DNA of 64,000 nucleotides. Origin: Paludibacteraceae bacterium. Lineage in GTDB: Bacteria > Bacteroidota > Bacteroidia > Bacteroidales > Paludibacteraceae. The DNA lies in NCBI GenBank assembly GCA_016285885.1, contig JAEERP010000004.1, positions 309,098-373,097 on the forward strand, in the 5' to 3' direction. The translations under genes were made by a program, and so were the position numbers. Positions 48,662-58,557 of this stretch are shown here, in pieces. The notes beneath the pieces are model-generated. The model saw only the letters and a list, made by a program, of their open reading frames with translations, was not told the origin of the DNA and did no database searches. The number at the start of each line of letters is the position of its first letter. The stretch's first letter is position 1.

Positions 48662-49273
48662 ATGAAAAATTTGAAAGTGTTTCTAATCATGGGCATGATG
48701 CTCCTAGTGGGGGGTACTTGCTTCTCCCAACAACAAGAGGATTACAAAAAGGATTCTATATGGGGAATCTCAGTCGATACGACAGAGACGGATCTGCTGC
48801 TTCATTTTAATTTTTCGTCGGAGCCGTTTGAGGAGAATCGTGTTAGATCTATTTATTTTCGATTCTATGTGAATATTGAGTCGGGTGTGACCCAGAGCGC
48901 CGTTATTGATTTGTGGCTCAATAATACTCCAATTGGTTTCTCCTCGAAATATGCCCAATTAGTTTCTCTTGAAAAAAGGGGAGAATACTATGAGATATCG
49001 TTGAAGCTTAACAAAGTATATTATGGGCCAACAGAAGCTCCATGGAATATTATGTACATTTTATTTGGAGATTACTATGTTGGTTATTCGTTTGCACCTG
49101 ATCTTTCCTCCCTTCATGACTTTAAGTCGGAGGAAAGTGATCCTTATCTCCATAGATATATCTCGATGGCGGGACAATCATTGAAGGAGCCTCCTCATGG
49201 GGAATATTACGTGGATTGTATGTTCCTGCCAAATAGCCGTATGATTGATTGTAAAAAATGCTTTTCTCGATAA
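48662..49273 (+). CDS. Secreted hypothetical protein
   Basis: Signal peptide MKNLKVFLIMGMMLLVGGTCFSQ; 203 aa. Confidence 0.6.
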   Translation: MKNLKVFLIMGMMLLVGGTCFSQQQEDYKKDSIWGISVDTTETDLLLHFNFSSEPFEENRVRSIYFRFYVNIESGVTQSAVIDLWLNNTPIGFSSKYAQLVSLEKRGEYYEISLKLNKVYYGPTEAPWNIMYILFGDYYVGYSFAPDLSSLHDFKSEESDPYLHRYISMAGQSLKEPPHGEYYVDCMFLPNSRMIDCKKCFSR

Positions 49274-49285
49274 TTGTAAAAAAAA

Positions 49286-51379
49286 ATGAAGAGAGGATTT
49301 CTGAAAATATTTTTGGCAATGATTTGCCTACTGAGTTCGGTGGGATTGTTCGCTTTGGGTGATCCTATTTGTATATGCGGATCAGTGCCGGATTCTCCGG
49401 ATGCTGACACTTCATATATTCGTGTAACAAATTATAATTATCGTGTGGGAGGTGGAACAGCTACTGGAGATGATGGCGCAAGTGTTAGAGCCATACGTCT
49501 GCCGTTTAAGTTTTATCTGTTCGGACATCGTATTGATTCGTTTTATGTGAATATTAATGGCTCAATTTCGGACATACAAGTGGGGCAATTCCATACTACG
49601 GATTTTGCCAACTATGATGAGAAAACAAGGGATGTCCCTCCTGTTCCGTCTAAATTCATGATCGCACCTTATTGGTCTGATATTCATATAAGTAATATAA
49701 AGCCCAATACAGGTGGTAAACATGAATGTGGAGATATTTATTATAAATATTTGGTCAAAAATGTGAACGACACCGTGGGTATAAAGATACTTTGGCATGA
49801 GGTTGGCTTTTATTACTATAGTGGTAGTTACAATAATAGTAGTTCTTGCGAATTTTCTGATGATATAAATCGGAAAACCACGTTTGAACTTATTCTGACA
49901 AATGGGGATGGTTCTTTTTTGCCCATGGGAAAAAATATTGCTTTTTGTTATAAAAAAATAGGTTTTGCCATTGGTTCTCAGTCGGAAAATACAGGTCTCC
50001 CAGGCGAAGGATCTTCATATAAAACTGAATTCGGCTATCGACACGATGGTACTCCGGCCACTGTTGGAATTGTTTATAAAGAGGGTGAAAGGCCGCTTTA
50101 TTTTCAAGTGGGTCGATTTGATAGACCTGGTAATTCTATCGGAAGTCGAAGAGAAGATAATTTCCAAGTCAAGTATGCCATTGGTCAAGATGGGGGGAAA
50201 ACAGAATACAGTGGCATTGATTGGCTATTGGAACAGTCGGGGAATTGTGCGTTGGTATATGGCCTTGATAGTTTATATACATTGGATGCTAAGAATGTTT
50301 GTAATGGCAATGGCACCTATACTGTCACTGCTTTTGGCCCGAGTTTACCGGAAGAAGTTGATATAAATGAAGACGAGCCATTAGATTTTCCTTTTGATGT
50401 GAAAAAATATACGGTTAAGATTGATGGTGTCGAATCTTACGATATTCCTTTTGAGAATATTTATTCACATAATTTTTTTCAATATGAATTTGAACTTCCA
50501 ACTGACGGAGAATCCCATACTGTGTCTCTTTGGTGGGGGAATGAACTTCTTTGCGAAAAAAATTTTCAATCTCCCCAATGCGGTTGTGGAGAGGGTTCCT
50601 CTTTGGAGATTGATGGAATCACTGTAGATCAATCGATCACTGTGTGTCAGGGCCTTCCGATTCATATCAAACATAAGTCTAGAAGAGGCTTGGTCAATCC
50701 TCGGTATGTGTGGAGTTTCAATGATATGGTAATTGGTCAGGGTGGCGAAATGTCTAGTAGGATTGAGAGCTTTACAGCGCCGAGGTCTGGACGTCTTGCT
50801 GTCAACATTGAATCTGATGATTGCAAGGAGAGCGTGAATATGGAGGTTAATCTCAATGTGAATCTCTGCAACCCGGATGAATGTAATGAATGTCCTTCTC
50901 TTTTCGCTCCTCAGGCGGGTGAGAAGTATTTCGTTAGCGGATGGGTGAAAGACGAAAACCAGGTTGGGGTGGACTCCTTCGAAAACGTCTACCTCCAGGT
51001 TGCCTTCAAACTTATGGGCGATGATAATCTACAAAAGATAAATTGCTATCCGGAAGGGAATATCATAGACGGGTGGCAACGTATCAGCGGTAGCTTCACT
51101 ATCCCTGCACGTGCTGAAAATATGAGCATCAACTTGAAGAACGATACTAGTTCCAACGAGGTCTACTTCGACGATATCCGATTCCATCCGTTCAATGCGT
51201 CCATGAAGAGTTATGTCTATGATCCGAAAACGTTGCGGCTTGCGGCCGAACTGGATGAAGAGAATTACGCGACTTTCTATGAGTACGACGAAGAGGGTGC
51301 GTTGGTGCGTATCAAGAAAGAAACCGAGCGGGGTGTAATGACCATCCGTGAGGCTAGACAGTCAAAACCAAAAAAATAG
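49286..51379 (+). CDS. Secreted protein: nidogen-like N-terminal region plus RHS-scaffold-type C-terminal YD module
   Basis: Signal peptide; IDSFYVNINGSIS...MIAPYWSDIHI; C-terminal MKSYVYDPKTLRLAAELDEENYATFYEYDEEGALVRIKKETERGVMTIREAR. Confidence 0.65.
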   Translation: MKRGFLKIFLAMICLLSSVGLFALGDPICICGSVPDSPDADTSYIRVTNYNYRVGGGTATGDDGASVRAIRLPFKFYLFGHRIDSFYVNINGSISDIQVGQFHTTDFANYDEKTRDVPPVPSKFMIAPYWSDIHISNIKPNTGGKHECGDIYYKYLVKNVNDTVGIKILWHEVGFYYYSGSYNNSSSCEFSDDINRKTTFELILTNGDGSFLPMGKNIAFCYKKIGFAIGSQSENTGLPGEGSSYKTEFGYRHDGTPATVGIVYKEGERPLYFQVGRFDRPGNSIGSRREDNFQVKYAIGQDGGKTEYSGIDWLLEQSGNCALVYGLDSLYTLDAKNVCNGNGTYTVTAFGPSLPEEVDINEDEPLDFPFDVKKYTVKIDGVESYDIPFENIYSHNFFQYEFELPTDGESHTVSLWWGNELLCEKNFQSPQCGCGEGSSLEIDGITVDQSITVCQGLPIHIKHKSRRGLVNPRYVWSFNDMVIGQGGEMSSRIESFTAPRSGRLAVNIESDDCKESVNMEVNLNVNLCNPDECNECPSLFAPQAGEKYFVSGWVKDENQVGVDSFENVYLQVAFKLMGDDNLQKINCYPEGNIIDGWQRISGSFTIPARAENMSINLKNDTSSNEVYFDDIRFHPFNASMKSYVYDPKTLRLAAELDEENYATFYEYDEEGALVRIKKETERGVMTIREARQSKPKK

Positions 51380-51449
51380 TGACGATTCGGTCGGAAACGA
51401 TTTGTTATAACATCTTTTTCTGGCTTTTATTAAAAACGAAAGAATAACA

Positions 51450-52178
51450 ATGGTTAGAATATTATTGTTTTTGTTCCTTTTCTGCTCATCCGTGTTCCAA
51501 GCCTTGTCTCAAGACTTGGAGAAGACTCTCGCTAAAACGGTGAAGTTCTATGATAAAGAGCGATATGAAATGGATATACAGCATCTCCTCTATTCCCTTG
51601 ATGGGGGAAAACTGTATGAACAGCAAGATATTGTCATCCTAAAAGATGGGGATAATTATTATGCGAGTTCATATGGAATCGAGAAGATCAAGAACTCCAA
51701 CTATCAGGTGATCGTGAATCATCAGACTCGTTTGATCTTCATCTCCTCGCTGAAAGGTCAGATGTCGGACGAGGATAAGAAGCAACAGCGGGAGATCCAG
51801 TCAGACTTGCGGCAACTCTTCTCTGTGATGCAGGATATGTCCTACGATAAACAGAATAATATTCAATACCTGGGCATTCAAGGTAATAACCAAGTTTATC
51901 ATGCCACTTTCCGTGATGGTGTCTACGAGGGTGCGGATTTCTATTTCGATAAGGAAACTGGACAAGTGAAGCGGAGTGTGTATTTCACCCGTGATGCGTT
52001 GGAGGTCCAACCCGGAGTTAGAGAGAAAGCGAAACTTGTTATCCTTCCTAAAAAATTTAAAACCAAAGGGAGCATAGACAAGAAAAGATTCAGTACAGAT
52101 GCCATTTTCCGCATCGGGAGTGACAAACAAATTGTTTTGACCGATCAGTATAAGGGATATACACCAATCGTTGAGTAG
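51450..52178 (+). CDS. Secreted/periplasmic hypothetical protein
   Basis: Signal peptide MVRILLFLFLFCSSVFQALSQ; 242 aa. Confidence 0.6.
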   Translation: MVRILLFLFLFCSSVFQALSQDLEKTLAKTVKFYDKERYEMDIQHLLYSLDGGKLYEQQDIVILKDGDNYYASSYGIEKIKNSNYQVIVNHQTRLIFISSLKGQMSDEDKKQQREIQSDLRQLFSVMQDMSYDKQNNIQYLGIQGNNQVYHATFRDGVYEGADFYFDKETGQVKRSVYFTRDALEVQPGVREKAKLVILPKKFKTKGSIDKKRFSTDAIFRIGSDKQIVLTDQYKGYTPIVE

Positions 52179-52216
52179 TTGATTTAGAAGAATTTAATAA
52201 AGAATAATATCATATA

Positions 52217-55200
52217 ATGGAACGTAGACTTTCTATATTGTTAATTAGAGTGTTACTCGTGTTAGGCTATTTGTCTGGCGGTTTTCTGAGTGCTTATGCG
52301 CAGGGCAAGCCTACCCTTACGTATAAGGGTGATAAGGTTGAGGCAAAATGGCAGTCCGTCAGTGGCGTTGTTGGTTACCAGCTGGAATGGACCCATGTGA
52401 ATTCTTATGGCGGTTCTTTGCCTGTCGATTTCAAGAATGGTTCGACGCGTATCGAAACGACTGGCACGTCGTATGACATTCCTGTCATTTATGAGAATGG
52501 TTATCTTCATGTCCGTGTTAGAACAATCTCTAAATCGACGTCTGGACGAATTATCGCCGGTAACTGGTCTGCGTCTTCTCAAACACAGGTCGCATCGAAT
52601 GATAAAGACAAAATGAATTGGCAGGCGATGGTGGACTTTAGTGAGGAGGGTAAAAACAAGGAGGTGATGACCTACTATGATGGTACCATGCGCGCCCGCC
52701 AAATGGTCACACGCAACAGCGAAAATAAAGATATCCTCGTTGGTGAGACCTATTACGACCATCAGGGACGTGCGGCGGTGCAATCTTTGCCTGCCCCTAC
52801 CTTGCAGAGTAATGATTCCATCAGTTATCACGATGCTTTTAATGTGTATGACAATGAAAACGAGGGTGTTATCCCTTATGACAGGAGAGCGTTTGATGTA
52901 AGTGGGGATGTCCCATGTGACGTGGCTGCGAAACCTATGTTGCCTTCTAGCGGAAGTTCTCTCTATTACTCGCCAAGTAATACTGATAAGAGCGGTTATC
53001 ATGCTTATATCCCTGATGCCGAAGGCTATCCTTTTTCCCAAACGGAGTATACCCCAGATAATACGGGTCGTATCCGCCGTCAGGGTAATGTGGGTCCACA
53101 ATACCAATTGGGCGCTGATACTGATTCCACTCATTTCACTTCGTACTATTATGGAAAACCTACGCAGGAGGATTTGTGGAAATTGTTTGGTTCTCAATGT
53201 GGTGACTTTTCCCACTACCAGAAGAATATGACGATCGACCCGAATGGTTCTATCACTGTCACTTACGTGGATATGCATGGCAGGACCATCGCTACTGCGT
53301 TGGCTGGCGATAATGCTAAATCCTTGGAAAAGATAAATTCTCCCGGCACTAATAAACCTATGATTGTGAATCTGTTGGATCGAAAAGATACACCAAAGGA
53401 GGGGGAGACTGTCTCTGTCTTATCTACTCCGTTCCTGGTCTCTAGCCCGGGCACATATAATTTTACTTATGGCGATACGCTGAAAAACTTTCGTATCGGA
53501 AATGTATGCTTGGATTGTAAATATTTGTTGAAGATTAGTGTTGTGGATGAGTGTGGGAATGAAATGCCGTTAGTTGTGGGCACTGATACTTTCTCTTGTA
53601 TCACGGATACCTTGATGCTTGATGCGAATAGCTCAAGTGATTGCGACGCAAAGATTGAAATTCCTCGAGAATATAAGTTCTTTACAAAATTGTATATTGG
53701 CAAGTATCAGATAACGAGAACACTTGAGGTGGATGCGAAATCACAGTTGGAGCGAGTTGAGAAGGTCGTTGAGGAATCCGTCACATCTTTAAGTGAGATT
53801 ATTGAGGGGAAGAAGGAGAAGGTGGATATCTATGACGAGTGTTATGTGAAAAGTTGCAGTTCTACATGCGCACAGGGAAACGAAGACTACGATGCTTATC
53901 TGGAGTGTATGGCTTCATGCGAGAGCCGGATGGATACGAACACCAGTTGTGTGATGCTTAGGGATATTATGGTTGCAGACTTTGTGCCTGGCGAGTGGAA
54001 AGATGACAGAAATTCTTTGAAGGGCGAAACGGAAGAGGACAGTGTAAGAAATAAAAATCAGGTGGATGGCGGACAATATGCTGCCTATGAAATCAAAAAT
54101 GGGGAGTATGTCGGGAGGCCTTACACTATATTTGATACAATAGTATCGAAAGATAATTTCAAAACGATAAGAGAAAATGAGGCTTTCTTGAAAGTTGTGG
54201 ATGAAAGTGGAGTGTCGAGAGACTCTGTGAAGACTGTTGCTAGTTTCGTGAGAAATTTCAGATCGGTATGGGCGGATTCTTTGGCTAAGTACTATCACCC
54301 TGAATGGGCAAAAGACAGGGATTGCAAAGAGGAGAGAGAGATGTTGCATTATCAGCGCAAGATGTTCCTTGTGGAGACCTATGATCAAGCCGTCGAGGCG
54401 GGAATGTTTAATCCGTTGGATGATAATAACTCTAAGAGGGATGAGTTCGTGTATTCCAAAACAGGTTTAAAAAATGCCTTAGTGGCTAAAATGAACGATT
54501 TCCAAGGTGAAGGTTCTCAGAAGTTGTCCATGAAGGAGTCCGCATTCATTTCGGCGATTGCGAGCAGTTATGATTCCACAAGATTTGAGAATGAGATTAA
54601 GCCTTTGCTGAAAGACGCTAATTTTGTTTGGCCAACGCATGCTTATGGCAACGATGGCTGCCTTCTTGACGTTAACGGAGTTGAGGTGAACTGGGATAAG
54701 GTTTGGTATACATTCCGTTCCATGTACCTTAACCAGCGACGTATTTCGTATGAGGAAAATAAGGCTAATGTTCCTATTAAAGATCTCTTGCTGGATAAAA
54801 AAACTTTGGAGGAAGCAGGCATGACCGCCAGATTTACGGACTATGCACAGGTAGATGGAGACAAGGATGTGTATAAAGATGAGAATAAGCAAAAGGAAAC
54901 GTCGGAGAAAGCGGTGACGTTGCATTGGCTCTACAGTTTGAATCAGGCGAAAGCGCATGCCGAGAATGTCCTCAGCGACATAGAGGGGTGTCTTAATTCG
55001 TTCAAATTCGATGAGAACGGCAGGAAGGATAGTATGAAAACTGTCAAAAAAGAATTGGTGAATATCCTCGCTTATTCCTCGTATAGGAACGGGTCTGTAC
55101 AAGGATATAGTTCCATCCCGCCGGAGTTGGCAGTGTACCAAAGTTCAACTGATCCTGATAGTATGGAGCATTATCAGCCAAGATTTTATAGCATAGAAAG

Positions 55201-58200
55201 CTTGTTGTCTCACTATTTTGAGATTAATGATTCTTGTAATGTCGATTTGCTTACAGGTCTCCTTCCATACGGAGAGTTGGACCCGGATTCCGAAATCAAG
55301 CCTTTGGATGCTTGTGGTTGTGAGTTGATTATTCAGATGGCCGACAGTTTCAAGAACGAAATGAAGCGACCGAATAGGATCTATAAACCTAGGGTCTATT
55401 TTAACGATGATACGACGGGAGTCTCTTTGCACGATTTCAATGCGATGTTGTGCTTGTGTAAAACGGTGAAGGAGATTTACAATGACGAGTGGACTCAAGA
55501 GGCTCAGGATAGTTTGGCGCATTCTGGTTATTCTATCCCTGCCGCGATCGCTTGTGATGAATGTGCGTCATGTGACACGGTTGCGCGTTTGATGTCCGAG
55601 TATCAGTTGTTCGTTGATAAATACCATCCTCAGGATAATAAAAATGTGATGAGTCATATTGCCTATTCTCTTATTGAAGGTAACATGAGAAGGTCCATGG
55701 TCAATTATCTGAATCGTGTTTTGCATGTGACGAAGTCGTTTAACGAGTATCGTGAATTTGCGAAAAAATGCTATCGCGTGTATGACGGAGAAACAATCTC
55801 GGAGTGTGAGTTGACTTATGAAGCCAATCAACTGGTTAGCACCCTCAACGATTTGTTGCGTACGCATAGCCTGAAGGGAGTGATAAACGATTCACGATTC
55901 TATAAGGAAGTTTATGATCTCTTGAGTGTGATGGGTACGACTGGAGGCGGGTCCGGATCTGGATCAGGATCGTCGATCGTAGAGCAAGGATATGTTCCTT
56001 ATGGACATAACGCCACCAGGAAGGAGACGAGTGTCTCTACGGTTAAGGAGTGTACGGGTGAGTGTGCGACGGTTACATTTACCAATAGTTCGGAAAATAC
56101 ATTCGAGATCTGGGTTGAAGATGGACAACATCCAACATCGAGGTTGGTGCTCGAGGGAGGAGATGGTTTAGATCTAGGAGATGTTCAAATGGTGGATGGC
56201 TGTTTTTGTGAGTGTGATCCCGTCTCATCTCGTATTGGTCTTATTGTCCAGGTTCCCCGTGGGGGGAAATTGGTGACAGATACGCTCTTCATTACTTATT
56301 CGGATTGGAACCTCTCGATATGCAAAACATACAATTCGGGAGCGGAGCTGCAAACCTGTCAATCGAAGAAGCGTGATGTTGTCAATTTCACGGATGAGTG
56401 TGTAAAGGATAAGTTAAGAAGTATTTTCTATGAGTCGGAGGCAGAGTTTGAGCAACAAACTGATACAATTCGTTCCAGGGTTACTCGTGAATATCTCTCT
56501 AAGTGTTATGGCGGATTAACCTCTGAGAAATTTGATATGGCCTATACGGAACGTGAGCTTCACTATACGTTGTACTACTATGACCAGGCGGGTAATTTGG
56601 TCCGCACCGTTCCTCCTGCTGGCGTGGAGTTCGTTAAAGTGGACGCAAATCGCAAAGCGCTTGAGAATGATTTGAAGAACGGCACCCAGAGTGTCTTCAC
56701 CAAACATCGCTTGGAGACTCGATATGTATATAATAGCCTCAATCAGTTGGTTTACCAATATATGCCTGACCATGAGGGATTTGATTATGTCTATTCTCCA
56801 AAAAATCAGTTTGATTACATGGATGACAAGCAGGTGAAAAGTGTTGCGTTCGACAATACGGGTGTAGGATTCTCCGCTGTTTATGACCCTGCCGAAAAAA
56901 CTTCTAGTTTATATGCATCCGACAAAAACGGGGAAAACTGGAAGGAAGTTTCTTATTCGGAAAGCAGAAACCTCGTTGATGTGAAAACATTCCCTTCGGG
57001 GATTACGCTTGCGGGCGGAAAGAGTGGTGCTCTCCTGAAAAAGACGGCTGGATCTGACCGCTGGATCGTTGACCCCGCGAATGTTACCAATAACGTTGAC
57101 ATCGTGAGTGTCGTGGGTGTTAATGCCCCGATTATATATACGGAGAAAGGTGATGCGTTTGTTATGAATGTGCAAAACGGCAGTTGGAGTAATACTGAGA
57201 AAGTGTCTAATGCTAACATCCGTGATGTGGATATGAGTAGTAAACGTGCAGTGGCTGTAAGTGGTTCTTCTATCTACGTCTCCGGTGTGAGTGGCGGGAA
57301 ACCTTCCTCTTGGAGACAACTGAACGCTTCTGAAATCGAATTGGGTAAGATTCATTCGATTGCGATGGATGGATCCGTAGGATACGCGAATGGTGATAAT
57401 GGTTTGCTGTTGAAGAGTGTCAACGGTGGGGCGACCTGGCGTATTATTCCTTCAGACCAGAAGACCGCCTTTGCTGAGATGTGTGTGGTGGGCTCTGAAA
57501 AACAATTGTATGCGTTGAAATCCAATGGGGACTTGATGAAATATGAATCGAATGGTACTTTCTTTAAAATTGCCTCTAATGTCGCGCATATCTCTGGTGG
57601 TGATAATCTTTACTGTGCCGTCAAAAAGAATAACGATCTAAAATTCTTTGTGATTAGCTCATCTGTTAGAAATTTTGGTGATCTTCTTTCTGTCTCTGGT
57701 GTGAATGGTTTTGCATTCCTTCGGGATGCTGGCTCGAACTTCCTCTATTATACGAACACTGCGGGAGATTTGTACAGAGTTGATGTAGGGTCTAGTACTT
57801 CTGGTCACCAAATTTTTCAACCTCAGAAGATTACTGCCGTCTCAAAGGTGAAGAGTATCGTGGCGTCGAATGGAAAACTTTATGTGAATGCGAATGGAGT
57901 CCTCTCTTGCTACAATGGACAAGGAAACTCCTTGACTCTCTCTGCCGGTTCGAATGGTGTATGGAGCGTTAATGAGAATGGCAGGTATGTCTATGCGGAC
58001 AAAAACCAATTGATGTATGCCGATAATGTGGGAGGCTCTCAGGTGGCGAATGTCACATTGGGTAATTTCAATGCTGTTAGCGTGATGGATAATGGTGAGG
58101 CTGCTTATGTGGTCGGAGATAATGGCATTGTACTCTATTCGTCTAGTTCTTCGCAGAATTTCAAACTCATCCCTGCGGTTACGAGTGAGAATTTGTTGAG

Positions 58201-58525
58201 CGTGGATTGTAATAAGGTGGGTAACACCGTTAAGGCCTTCATCGGCGGAGCTAATGGAACATTGCTCTCTTCCATAAATGGACAGGTCAGTGAATACGCT
58301 GTCACTGGTAACCCTGGTAGGGATATTACTTCTGTCCGTCTGTTTAACGATGGTACGATGTTCTTGGGAACGCAGAGTGGATCTGTCGCATGGGTGCGTA
58401 CCCAGGATAATGAGAATAAAGGTTGGAATGATGTCTCCTTTGGGGTGAATGCCATTGATTGTTCATCTGGCAAGGTTTGGCTAGTCGGTGAACATGGTCA
58501 GGTTATAGAGTCTGAGTATAAATAG
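52217..58525 (+). CDS. Giant RHS-type protein: DUF6443/YD region, Gly-Ser linker, C-terminal Ycf48/BNR-like repeats
   Basis: VGETYYDHQGRAAVQSLPAPT, YYYDQAGNLVRTVPPAGVEFV, RYVYNSLNQLVYQYMPDHEG; then repeats such as GYANGDNGLLLKSVNGGATWRII. Confidence 0.75.
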   Translation: MERRLSILLIRVLLVLGYLSGGFLSAYAQGKPTLTYKGDKVEAKWQSVSGVVGYQLEWTHVNSYGGSLPVDFKNGSTRIETTGTSYDIPVIYENGYLHVRVRTISKSTSGRIIAGNWSASSQTQVASNDKDKMNWQAMVDFSEEGKNKEVMTYYDGTMRARQMVTRNSENKDILVGETYYDHQGRAAVQSLPAPTLQSNDSISYHDAFNVYDNENEGVIPYDRRAFDVSGDVPCDVAAKPMLPSSGSSLYYSPSNTDKSGYHAYIPDAEGYPFSQTEYTPDNTGRIRRQGNVGPQYQLGADTDSTHFTSYYYGKPTQEDLWKLFGSQCGDFSHYQKNMTIDPNGSITVTYVDMHGRTIATALAGDNAKSLEKINSPGTNKPMIVNLLDRKDTPKEGETVSVLSTPFLVSSPGTYNFTYGDTLKNFRIGNVCLDCKYLLKISVVDECGNEMPLVVGTDTFSCITDTLMLDANSSSDCDAKIEIPREYKFFTKLYIGKYQITRTLEVDAKSQLERVEKVVEESVTSLSEIIEGKKEKVDIYDECYVKSCSSTCAQGNEDYDAYLECMASCESRMDTNTSCVMLRDIMVADFVPGEWKDDRNSLKGETEEDSVRNKNQVDGGQYAAYEIKNGEYVGRPYTIFDTIVSKDNFKTIRENEAFLKVVDESGVSRDSVKTVASFVRNFRSVWADSLAKYYHPEWAKDRDCKEEREMLHYQRKMFLVETYDQAVEAGMFNPLDDNNSKRDEFVYSKTGLKNALVAKMNDFQGEGSQKLSMKESAFISAIASSYDSTRFENEIKPLLKDANFVWPTHAYGNDGCLLDVNGVEVNWDKVWYTFRSMYLNQRRISYEENKANVPIKDLLLDKKTLEEAGMTARFTDYAQVDGDKDVYKDENKQKETSEKAVTLHWLYSLNQAKAHAENVLSDIEGCLNSFKFDENGRKDSMKTVKKELVNILAYSSYRNGSVQGYSSIPPELAVYQSSTDPDSMEHYQPRFYSIESLLSHYFEINDSCNVDLLTGLLPYGELDPDSEIKPLDACGCELIIQMADSFKNEMKRPNRIYKPRVYFNDDTTGVSLHDFNAMLCLCKTVKEIYNDEWTQEAQDSLAHSGYSIPAAIACDECASCDTVARLMSEYQLFVDKYHPQDNKNVMSHIAYSLIEGNMRRSMVNYLNRVLHVTKSFNEYREFAKKCYRVYDGETISECELTYEANQLVSTLNDLLRTHSLKGVINDSRFYKEVYDLLSVMGTTGGGSGSGSGSSIVEQGYVPYGHNATRKETSVSTVKECTGECATVTFTNSSENTFEIWVEDGQHPTSRLVLEGGDGLDLGDVQMVDGCFCECDPVSSRIGLIVQVPRGGKLVTDTLFITYSDWNLSICKTYNSGAELQTCQSKKRDVVNFTDECVKDKLRSIFYESEAEFEQQTDTIRSRVTREYLSKCYGGLTSEKFDMAYTERELHYTLYYYDQAGNLVRTVPPAGVEFVKVDANRKALENDLKNGTQSVFTKHRLETRYVYNSLNQLVYQYMPDHEGFDYVYSPKNQFDYMDDKQVKSVAFDNTGVGFSAVYDPAEKTSSLYASDKNGENWKEVSYSESRNLVDVKTFPSGITLAGGKSGALLKKTAGSDRWIVDPANVTNNVDIVSVVGVNAPIIYTEKGDAFVMNVQNGSWSNTEKVSNANIRDVDMSSKRAVAVSGSSIYVSGVSGGKPSSWRQLNASEIELGKIHSIAMDGSVGYANGDNGLLLKSVNGGATWRIIPSDQKTAFAEMCVVGSEKQLYALKSNGDLMKYESNGTFFKIASNVAHISGGDNLYCAVKKNNDLKFFVISSSVRNFGDLLSVSGVNGFAFLRDAGSNFLYYTNTAGDLYRVDVGSSTSGHQIFQPQKITAVSKVKSIVASNGKLYVNANGVLSCYNGQGNSLTLSAGSNGVWSVNENGRYVYADKNQLMYADNVGGSQVANVTLGNFNAVSVMDNGEAAYVVGDNGIVLYSSSSSQNFKLIPAVTSENLLSVDCNKVGNTVKAFIGGANGTLLSSINGQVSEYAVTGNPGRDITSVRLFNDGTMFLGTQSGSVAWVRTQDNENKGWNDVSFGVNAIDCSSGKVWLVGEHGQVIESEYK

Positions 58526-58548
58526 TGATGAGTTAATGAAATAAATTA

Positions 58549-58556
58549 TATATTTG
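58549..58556 (+). promoter_or_regulatory. -7-like box TATATTTG immediately before the RHS toxin gene
   Basis: TAnnTTTG match 1 nt before ATG 58558; would imply start at the internal ATG 58582. Confidence 0.35.
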
Positions 58557-58557
58557 T

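Noticed and set aside
52262-53278. 338-aa antisense ORF inside the 2102-aa gene
   Set aside because: Sense frame is clearly coding (signal peptide, YD motifs); antisense product is Ile/Arg-rich without homology signs. Likewise 39207-40082, 47743-48534 and 38268-38771 on the minus strand.
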